Shown: positions 37,216 through 44,561 of the stretch, piece after piece
How positions within the stretch are numbered: the first letter of the stretch is position 1
How the letters are laid out: the number at the start of each line of letters is the position of its first letter
Origin: an uncultured Pontibacter sp.
Lineage (GTDB): Bacteria; Bacteroidota; Bacteroidia; Cytophagales; Hymenobacteraceae
DNA: 64,000 nt
NCBI RefSeq assembly: GCF_947495565.1
Contig: NZ_CANLZM010000006.1
Location: 186,001-250,000, forward strand
Direction: 5' to 3'
Translations under genes and position numbers: made by a program
The notes under the pieces: generated by a model
What the model saw: the letters and a program-made list of their open reading frames with translations, nothing else
The model's database searches: none
Told to the model about the DNA's origin: nothing

Positions 37216-37225
37216 ATTCGCGAAT
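37216..37225. promoter_or_regulatory. Palindrome ATTCGCGAAT, candidate operator
   Basis: A perfect 10-bp palindrome is located 17 bp upstream of the winged-helix gene start, within an AT-rich promoter-like stretch. A regulatory role is inferred only from position. Confidence 0.4.
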
Positions 37226-37408
37226 TGCAAATTAGTAATTAAAAATAGACAACCAAAGCGTGAATGAGCAGGATTTGACATGTAAATGCAGATTAATCAA
37301 CGAGAGAAAGCAGGAGCTATTGTCTGCGTGTCTGTTTGCGCTTCGCCGGTTTAGCGGCGTAAGCCGACACCCGCAGGTGCTCCACGCCTAAACAGGCTGA
37401 CAGCTCCC

Positions 37409-37642
37409 TCACTCAGTCACTAACCTGGTCACCAGCGTAGACACCACCTTGGTCGCTAACTTAGTCATTCCCGACCAAGCTGCCCCCTGGAAAGGCAGGA
37501 TGGAAGAATGATCGATTTTCAAGATGTTAGCATCCTTGTGCTTCGCCATGGCCACCGTAGGCTCCACTTTCTCAATCTGGCTTAGTGTGGGACGCGAGAT
37601 GGCCGCGCACTCGGCCACCTGCTCGGCTTTGTCCAGTATAGA
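37409..37642 (-). pseudogene. Fragment of an XRE/HipB-like helix-turn-helix gene
   Basis: The minus-strand frame reads LDKAEQVAECAAISRPTLSQ then IEKVEPTVAMAK, which matches the recognition-helix region of HipB-like XRE antitoxins (usual pattern SRPTLSRIERGEPTVAMG). A stop codon lies just upstream and the rest has no resemblance to the family. It is therefore a remnant, not a working gene. Confidence 0.4.
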
Positions 37643-38342
37643 TTACGTTTTGATGCATTAGCGATGGGCATGCTGCTTTTGTGGCCCCGAATCGGAAAAC
37701 AGGGTGGTTTGTCAAGTTTAGCAACACAAAAACTCGACAAGTAAAAGCCAGTTCACCTGCTGGGTAAATGGGAAGCTTTATCCGCCATTTATCCGACATC
37801 CATATCGTTTGTCCGACAAAAGAAGGAGACATGATCGTCTCTGTTGCCACTACAGCAGGAGAGTTACTTGCACTCTCTGCCGTCTATTCCTCAGCCCAAC
37901 GTTTGCTGCGTAAAACTGGGCAGTAGTAGTATGTGAAGCAGGTAAGCAAATAGAGCGGTGTGGGGTGCCCCGATTGTGAAGTCACTGGGCGTGTTAGGTT
38001 CGCCAGTCTAAAATCATAAGCAACTGTCATCCGCCACAATGCGGGGAAAAGCCTATACAGCGAAGATAGGAAAACCAACTAGAACGCGTGAAAAGCTTTT
38101 ATAAAATATGCTTTGGTATGAAAAGCTTGTAAAGGTTGGAGGCAAATGATTGTCCCCGCCCCAGGTCTGGCTCAGCAAAATTAGCAACAGCGAAATTGCC
38201 AGTGAAGGCCAGCTTAAAGGGTGTGCCAAATCTCCGACGCCACGAGCAAAGCCTATCCTCTTTGCGATATGAGCCAGAACTTGTTCGCTACAGACTCGGC
38301 AGTTTTTAAACCATGGTACTGTTCAAAGGAAAGGGACGCCAG

Positions 38343-38373
38343 GTTATGCAGGGATTCGAACCACCTGCATAAC
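38343..38373. repeat. Hairpin with tRNA T-loop-like core
   Basis: GTTATGCAGG (38343-38352) pairs perfectly with CCTGCATAAC (38364-38373) around GATTCGAACCA. The core is the reverse complement of a TGGTTCGAATC T-loop. No complete tRNA can be folded here. It may be a leftover of an integration site or a recombination hairpin. Confidence 0.4.
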
Positions 38374-38693
38374 TTATTTATTACCAATTACTTATCTCCC
38401 AAAAACACAGCGGACATCCGAATTTACCTCCTATCTAAGATGCCTGATGTCTATTGTAATCAAATTTACTTCTTTTATACACTAACCTCAAGTATAAAAC
38501 GAGAAAAGTTAACCCTTCTACGCCGTAGTAATCCCCAGTGGTGGCGATACTTCTCAATGTAAACAGTACCTTCTCCGTTAGTGCCTAGCTTTATGGATTT
38601 CTCATCTATGATGTAGCTTTCTTTACATTATTGATATATACCTCTTTAGATTATAAATTCCATAATATTTAACAATTCATTCCCTATATTAGC

Positions 38694-40868
38694 ATGTATC
38701 TAGAGTTAGTATCTGACATCTATTTGATGCTGTGTCAGCGCATACTCCATTATTTAATATCATCTAACAGGAAACAAACATTAAGCGTGGTCACAGAATT
38801 AAAAAAGCAATCATTTCGCTTAGCCGCGGTACTCTATGCCGACAACAACTACGAAGTCACCCCCAGAACGATTCATAAGAAGATAATCGAGTCCGCCCTG
38901 CTGGACGTAGGCGGTAAGGAATTGAGCGTACACAGCATTATTGATCACATACAGGAGAACTACAGCATAGATTTCGATGAGGGCGAAGTTGCTTCCATAG
39001 TTCTTAACGAGAAGGAAGACAGCTTTCTCGCGAACGAGAGAGGCGGCACTATCTATGTTAGCCTGACGGAGAAAAGGCGGTTGACCTTGCATGCGAAGCT
39101 TTCGGGAAGGAACATCGACTTTTTCATTGAGCAGTTCGTAAGGGAGAGCAGCGACATTCCTGCCGAGGCAAACGTCAAAGATTTGCTGTACAGGTTCCTT
39201 TACGAGCTTCTTAACACTAACATCACAAGTTTTAAAAAGCTTCTGGAGAAGGATAAAGCGGTAGATGACTTAATAGGCGTTGAATCGAATCGCTACTCTG
39301 CCTCTGAAAGGAGCATAATAAATGACTTCCTTTCTTGGAATAACGACGAGAAGAACAAGGCAGTATTTGATATTGCCAGCTATGCACTCGAATACTGCAT
39401 GCTCACCAACAACAGCCATGGTGCGGCTGTACATCTTTCCTCGCTGAGGAACAAAATTTTCTATCTCGATACTAATGTGGTCTTTAGGGCCTTGGGCATC
39501 AACGGAGCAGACAGGGAGAAGCGGACGCGTACCTTCCTTAGGAAATTCATGGACGCAGGTGAGAAGCTGGTAATCTCTAAGTTCACTGAAGCCGAGTTCA
39601 AGGAAAGTGTTAGGTTCTATGTCAACAAGTTGAGGAGGTACCCTGTCAAAAATCTCAACCCAGAGATCCTTAACCAGAAGCACTTCAGGAGCCTGCGCAG
39701 CTTCTACGATTACTACCACCAATGGCGCATTGGGAGGGTCAACGACAGCCACGATTTGTTTGAAGCCTATGTCCTGGGCCACTACGACTCGTTCAAGAAA
39801 GACTTTGCAATTGAGGTAGACTACAAAATACCCTTCGACCTGTCCGAGGAGAAGACGGCCAAGGTTATCGCTGAAATCGCCAACGATATATCGAGCTTTA
39901 AAACGGCCGAAGGCGTCAGTCACGGCTACGACAGCAGCTACACCGATGCCTGTAACGTACACCTAGTCAATGTAAAACGGGACGACAACAACATCAACCT
40001 ATTTGACTCCAAGTACTACTTCATCTCAACTGACCAGATGCTCAGAAGATGGGACTACTACCGCACCAGTGTCACGCCGATTGTCCTGCTGCCGAGTCAG
40101 TGGCTAAGCATCGTGCTCAGGTATGTCTCGAGAAGCAGCGACGATTTCCGAAGCTTCGTCAGTTTTTTGAACCTGCCGAACTCGGAGCAGGCGATAGACA
40201 GCGAAAAGCTGCACATCGTGCTAGCGGGCATTAGTGAGATGACAACCAATTACATGCAGCAGAAAATGCTGGTCAATTCGCTTGTACAAAGCAAGTTTGA
40301 AGGCATACTGGACAACGGGGCCGAAGGTGACGAGATACTGGAGCGAACGAAAGACTTCGCTAAGTCCGCACTTGAAAGAGAGCTGGAGAATATCACAGTC
40401 CAGAATGCCGAGCTTACAGGCCAAATGGCAATCCAGCAGGAAGAGGCAGAGGGCAAATTATCCGACTTGGCATCAGTGGCAGCGGCAAGAGAAAGAAAAA
40501 TCCAAGAAAAGGAGCAGGAGAATCAAGAGCTGAAAGACAAGCTAAAGCGTAATTTTGTGAGGGAAAGGTTTATTAAGTGGCAATCTTCGGCTTATTGGTC
40601 TCTTTTGTTCGGAGTTATTATCATATTGTTCACTGTTCTACAATTCGTTCTGAGTGAGTGGGAGTACAACTACCCTGCTATGCTTGTCAAGTGGGTCGAC
40701 GGGCTGGAAAGCGAGACAAAGCAAACCTCCTTAAGAGCGTTGCTTTATGCTCCGATCTCATATCTTATTGTGACATTTAATCTGTGCTATCACAGGCTCT
40801 GGAGCGCAGAAAGCAAACAAGCAAAAATAAAGGAGCTGGAAAGCTCCTTTGATTTCAAGGATCTTTAG
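38694..40868 (+). CDS. Membrane-anchored PIN-domain protein, putative defence nuclease
   Basis: This 724-residue protein is of no named family that I recognize. An N-terminal helical part (about 1-250) precedes a PIN-type nuclease core, starting KIFYLDTNVVFRALG (Asp259). Further acidic residues are in FTEAEFKES, VNDSHDLFEAY, YTDACNVHLV and YYFISTDQML. A coiled coil (about 555-630, Glu/Lys/Gln-rich) leads to two transmembrane helices (YWSLLFGVIIILFTVLQFVL and LLYAPISYLIVTFNLCY) near the C-terminus. The start is uncertain; a later initiation is possible. A second unknown gene follows 64 bp downstream. The location among toxin and restriction genes suggests a role in phage defence. Confidence 0.7.
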   Translation: MYLELVSDIYLMLCQRILHYLISSNRKQTLSVVTELKKQSFRLAAVLYADNNYEVTPRTIHKKIIESALLDVGGKELSVHSIIDHIQENYSIDFDEGEVASIVLNEKEDSFLANERGGTIYVSLTEKRRLTLHAKLSGRNIDFFIEQFVRESSDIPAEANVKDLLYRFLYELLNTNITSFKKLLEKDKAVDDLIGVESNRYSASERSIINDFLSWNNDEKNKAVFDIASYALEYCMLTNNSHGAAVHLSSLRNKIFYLDTNVVFRALGINGADREKRTRTFLRKFMDAGEKLVISKFTEAEFKESVRFYVNKLRRYPVKNLNPEILNQKHFRSLRSFYDYYHQWRIGRVNDSHDLFEAYVLGHYDSFKKDFAIEVDYKIPFDLSEEKTAKVIAEIANDISSFKTAEGVSHGYDSSYTDACNVHLVNVKRDDNNINLFDSKYYFISTDQMLRRWDYYRTSVTPIVLLPSQWLSIVLRYVSRSSDDFRSFVSFLNLPNSEQAIDSEKLHIVLAGISEMTTNYMQQKMLVNSLVQSKFEGILDNGAEGDEILERTKDFAKSALERELENITVQNAELTGQMAIQQEEAEGKLSDLASVAAARERKIQEKEQENQELKDKLKRNFVRERFIKWQSSAYWSLLFGVIIILFTVLQFVLSEWEYNYPAMLVKWVDGLESETKQTSLRALLYAPISYLIVTFNLCYHRLWSAESKQAKIKELESSFDFKDL

Positions 40869-40932
40869 CGCTTGGGCGGTGTCATCAGCTAATATAGCGC
40901 ACAATAAAGTAAATTAACGATAACTTTCAATA

Positions 40933-41691
40933 ATGGATAAGGATAGGTACTATATCGCCACACAAGGCAATGACGACGAGGCGTACAGAGAGGCAATGGC
41001 TTTTGCTTGCCGCCTCGCCGAGGAGTATCCCGAGATTAAAAAGGTTATTCTACTGGCTCACACCAAGCAAAATGTTGGATGGCTGGAAAGACTATTCGGG
41101 AATGACACCGTGAAGAAACTTTTCACAGGGACTAAATTCAAAAACTGCACACCGCTGTTTAAAATAGAGACCCTCAGAACCTACAGCGGGGGCTACACAC
41201 CAGAGGAAGCGGTGATCACGCTTGGGCTAGACTCGGAAGAAGTGCTCAAAATAGACGGTTACCGTTCCATTAGGGCAATCATCGCCATACCTTGGAGCCA
41301 GGAAGGGCTTGCCAAGTGGGTGCAGACCTGGAGCCCTATTGAGCTTAGGGGAAATCAGCAGACAGAGGCTTCTCACCCTGAGCCTTCATGCGTGGTGAAA
41401 GTGGCCATGGAGTCGCTAACAGCTACAATCAATAGGACAACCGGCATAAACCACCCCTCAGATGAAGAGAGGGCTAAGACTTACATCAAAGCGCTACACA
41501 AGTATGAACCGAAGCTAAACGCCGACGAGATAGGTTCCTACCTCGTCGGCAAGCTAGGATGGAAGGCGCAGCATGCTAAAGACGTGGAGAAGTTGATTAA
41601 CACATTGAACGAAGGGCGATTCTTTCGAGGTGGGCAAAAAACAGGCCTTCAGCTTCATTACAAAAAGTGGAAAGAGAAGTGTAAAGGGTAA
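40933..41691 (+). CDS. Uncharacterized protein, partner of the PIN-membrane protein
   Basis: This 252-residue soluble protein is not recognized. The first half alternates strands and helices in a Rossmann-like way (RYYIATQGNDDEAYREAMAF, KKVILLAHTKQN, YRSIRAIIAIPWSQEGLAKW). The C-terminal third resembles a winged helix (ADEIGSYLVGKLGWKAQHAKDVEKL and GLQLHYKKW). It starts 64 bp after the PIN gene on the same strand and is followed by a bidirectional terminator, so the two genes form one transcription unit. A regulatory or sensor role is a guess. Confidence 0.65.
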   Translation: MDKDRYYIATQGNDDEAYREAMAFACRLAEEYPEIKKVILLAHTKQNVGWLERLFGNDTVKKLFTGTKFKNCTPLFKIETLRTYSGGYTPEEAVITLGLDSEEVLKIDGYRSIRAIIAIPWSQEGLAKWVQTWSPIELRGNQQTEASHPEPSCVVKVAMESLTATINRTTGINHPSDEERAKTYIKALHKYEPKLNADEIGSYLVGKLGWKAQHAKDVEKLINTLNEGRFFRGGQKTGLQLHYKKWKEKCKG

Positions 41692-41711
41692 TTTAGACAT
41701 CCTAATATATA

Positions 41712-41758
41712 GAAATAGCACCATGAAGTTTCTTAAAGATACATCATGGTGCTATTTC
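41712..41758. terminator. Bidirectional terminator between convergent genes
   Basis: A perfect 15-bp stem, GAAATAGCACCATGA (41712-41726) with its complement at 41744-41758, lies between the plus-strand gene ending at 41691 and the minus-strand ORF ending at 41794. Confidence 0.8.
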
Positions 41759-41793
41759 AACTCATTGAGTAAGTGCCCACAGAATGAAAAGTG

Positions 41794-41910
41794 TTAGTCT
41801 TTCCTAGGTGGCGGAGGCGGGTTCTTCATCTTTGGAACACTTCCCTTTACTTCCCCATTGGGCATGCTTGTCTTAACAGACGATTTCGGGCTTGGTGACT
41901 GCTTTGCCAT
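41794..41910 (-). CDS. 38-residue proline-rich small protein overlapping the two-helix membrane protein gene
   Basis: ATG 41910 to TAA 41794 encodes MAKQSPSPKSSVKTSMPNGE and then a Lys-rich stretch ending NPPPPPRKD. It overlaps the 3' end of the upstream membrane-protein gene by 38 bp in another frame, which suggests translational coupling. The basic composition and PPPPPR tail look deliberate. I recall similar short proline-tailed proteins next to such two-helix proteins in Bacteroidota, but no function is known. Without comparison to homologues it could still be chance. Confidence 0.5.
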   Translation of the reverse strand: MAKQSPSPKSSVKTSMPNGEVKGSVPKMKNPPPPPRKD

Positions 41911-42403
41911 TAGTTGAATGATAAGTAGTTATATACTGATTCGTTAATCTATCTGCCTTTTCTTCTAGCTTTTTATAATGCTTGATATTTAAGGTATTAT
42001 CAAGCTGCTCGATCTGGACCCACTCTTTATTCCTTAGCTTAAAGAAAGCTTTTGATGCGTCACTCTCAGAAAGATCGCCATTGCTGTAGGCTACCCAGAG
42101 CTGCTCTATCTTATTAAGGTACTTTATGTACATTGTCCGCAAGTCACAGACTTTTTGAATCTCTTCTTCAGTCCTGAAAAGCAGATTTTCAATCATAGAT
42201 AGCACTTGCATTACAGCAATAATGCCACAGGCAATCCCGGCAATAGGTTTCCAAATAGCCCAACCAAGCGCTCCACTACTAGATAGAACTAATGTCAGGA
42301 TTTTAAAAGTGCGTCTTAAGTATTGTTGTAGCGAAATGTACTGGGCGAGGTAGGTTTCTCCGAACTTTACCTGAACCAGTTCATACCAAATTTTCTCCTC
42401 CAT
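41873..42403 (-). CDS. SLATT-like two-helix membrane protein
   Basis: This 176-residue protein has two adjacent transmembrane helices (about residues 33-51, ILTLVLSSSGALGWAIW, and 53-70, PIAGIACGIIAVMQVLSMI). A long amphipathic cytoplasmic helix bundle follows. The layout, short N-terminus, two helices and a coiled C-terminal part is that of SLATT-type proteins, which have been proposed as pore-forming effectors of nucleotide-signalled or other conflict systems. No nucleotide-generating enzyme lies next to it. A 38-residue ORF overlaps its end. The family assignment is moderate. Confidence 0.6.
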   Translation of the reverse strand: MEEKIWYELVQVKFGETYLAQYISLQQYLRRTFKILTLVLSSSGALGWAIWKPIAGIACGIIAVMQVLSMIENLLFRTEEEIQKVCDLRTMYIKYLNKIEQLWVAYSNGDLSESDASKAFFKLRNKEWVQIEQLDNTLNIKHYKKLEEKADRLTNQYITTYHSTNGKAVTKPEIVC

Positions 42404-42709
42404 CGCTCCCGTAGGCTTTCTTATATATATATTTTATAATATAAATATATAAAACTTTAATTAAATTAACATCATCATATATTTAGTGCGCTACGGCGGC
42501 AAGAGGAAATTTTAAAGCAACCTGCTTACTACAGGTTTAGCCAAGCACTTCAACATTCCATAGCCCTAAAACATTGATATTTTATTATATTTGGCAACAG
42601 ATGGTGCAACACGGGCTACGGCCTTGCGCACTGGCTATACTTGCTAAAACATAAACCTATATTCCACCACCGGCTAGCCCGCTGGAAACCGAGAAGTTGG
42701 ACATACCTG
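42404..42709. other. Divergent promoter region
   Basis: This AT-rich 306-bp gap lies between the minus-strand SLATT-like gene and the plus-strand modification operon, with a run of TATATA near 42425-42452. It must hold promoters for both directions. Confidence 0.5.
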
Positions 42710-44559
42710 ATGAGAAAAGACGAGAAACACGAGCTGATAAACAAACTCAAAAGCCTGGAGAGCCTGAGCACCGACGAGCGCAGCTACCTGATTGATTTGC
42801 TGAACCAGAAAAAGTACGGACTGGTGTGGGAAGACAAGCCTGAGGACGTGGAGGAACAGCTGCGCCAACACTTGCCTGTATTGGAGGAAGTGGCTGCGAA
42901 AGCCATTGTAAACGGAGAAGAAAACCCCAACCATATCCTAATAGAAGGCGACAACCTGCACGCCCTAACGGCCCTTACCTTTACCCACGAAGGCAAGGTT
43001 GACGTCATCTACATAGACCCGCCCTACAACACCGGCAATAAGGACTTTAAGTATAATGACAGCTTCGTGGACCGCGAAGACAGCTATCGCCACAGCAAAT
43101 GGCTAAGCTTTATGCACAAACGCCTCGAGCTGGCCAAGTGCCTTCTTTCTCCCAAAGGTGTTATTTTATAAGTATAGATGACAATGAGCAGGCTCAGTTG
43201 AAGTTGCTTTGTGACGAGGTTTTTGGAGAAGAAAATCTAATTTCAAAATTTATCTGGAGGACAGATGGCAACTTTGATAATCAAGCACAAATCAAAAACT
43301 GTCATGAATACATTCTTAGCTATTGTAAGCTGAAAGATGGATTCAAGGTTGGTGCAGTTATCGATCCTAATGTGAATGAGGATAGTAAACTATTTAAAGA
43401 TATCATTCAAAATACAATAGTAAAGAACGGTCCTAAAAATCCTGAAAGTGAAGTTACAGTTCCTGCTGGCTTTCCATGTTTGTTTGAGAAAGGAGTTATT
43501 AAGAAAAGAAGTGATAAGTATCCTTTCTATACAAGTGATGTCGAAGTAGAAAATTATAAAACTAAAAATGCAGTAGTTGTAAAAAGTGGATGGTCATCAA
43601 AAGCACTTTTTGAGTTATACATCAAAAATCACTTCATTCCGGTCTTGGATACCAAAAACCAGTTAACAGATTTTAAGATTTCTGAAACAGGATCAATTGA
43701 AGCAATCAAAAAAAGAGCTGACCAAAACCATATTGTCTCAGTGCTGATGAACATGGGTAATACTCAAAGCAATAGTAATAAACTATTGGAGATGGGCATC
43801 AAATTTTCATATCCTAAACCTGTTACGCTCATAAGTTTCATTGTGAGTTTAGTCAAAGAATCTACATTTACTATCCTCGACTTCTTTGCCGGCTCTGGTA
43901 CCACACTGCACGCCACTATGCAGCTCAACGCCGAAGACGGCGGCAGGCGGCAATGTATACTAATTACCAACAACGAGAACAATATTTGCGAAGAGGTAAC
44001 CTATGAGCGCAATAGGCGCGTGATACAAGGCTATACCAATGCCAAAGGCCAGGAGGTGGCGGGGCTCAACCAAAATAACCTGCGCTATTATAAGAGCGGC
44101 TTTGTACCCAGCATGGTTACTGAGCCTAACAAACGCCTGCTTACCCAGCGTAGTACAGAGCTGCTTTGCATCAAAGAAGACTGCTATACTGATCTAACGG
44201 AGGCGAACGGCTTTAACCCGGCCCAATGCCGCCTGTTTAGCAACGGCAAAGGCAAGCATGTAGCCGTGGTATACCACAGCCGCCAGCAAACCGAAGTATG
44301 CGAGCAGCTTATCGACTACATCAAAGGTTTGCAGAACCTGGCAGAGCCTGTGCGTCTCTACGCCTTCAGCCCCGAGAAAGAAACACTGGCCGAAGACTTT
44401 TGGGAGGTAGCCGACAGAATAGAAGCCGTTCCCTTGCCAGAGGCCATCTACAATGCTTACAAAGCCACTTTCCGGGTACTAAAGCTGGGCAGAAAGGCCC
44501 CTGCCGCGCCAGTAGCCGAGGCTGCCGAAGCTGATCTTTTTGCCACCACCCAAGCCTAA
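42710..44559 (+). pseudogene. Type III-like DNA adenine methyltransferase (Mod), frameshifted
   Basis: This is a beta-class N6-adenine methyltransferase of the Type III Mod kind. It has LIEGDNLHALTAL, catalytic DPPYNTG at residues 103-109, and the SAM motif FAGSGTTLHATMQLN after the target-recognition domain. The frame breaks at about 43164-43167: GVI is followed by a premature stop, while the next frame continues FISIDDNEQAQLKLLCDEVF. One T missing from a T-run explains it. The start at ATG 42710 (MRKDEKHELI) is preferred over the longer frame. The central part (about 43190-43880) is AT-rich with different codon use, whereas both ends match the operon. The restriction gene follows 2 bp downstream. 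The gene is inactive as written unless the sequence has an error or the run is variable. Confidence 0.88.
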
Positions 44560-44561
44560 GC

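Larger units (their letters stand above)
37200..38693. other. 1.5-kb decayed region without intact genes
   Basis: Only short, homology-poor ORFs occur here. Recognizable pieces are an HTH-like fragment (37409-37642), short direct repeats near 37790-37830, and a hairpin with a tRNA T-loop-like sequence (38343-38373). The stretch looks like remains of past insertions at the edge of the defence island. Confidence 0.5.

Noticed and set aside
38221..38562. 113-codon plus-strand ORF
   Set aside because: It lies in the decayed region, spans the T-loop-like hairpin, and has no family resemblance or good start.
39270..39962. 230-codon minus-strand ORF
   Set aside because: It is antisense to the PIN-domain gene and has no recognizable features.
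43160..43172. Programmed -1 ribosomal frameshift in mod
   Set aside because: The zero-frame codons GTT ATT TTA TAA do not form a standard XXXYYYZ slippery heptamer, so a missing base is simpler.
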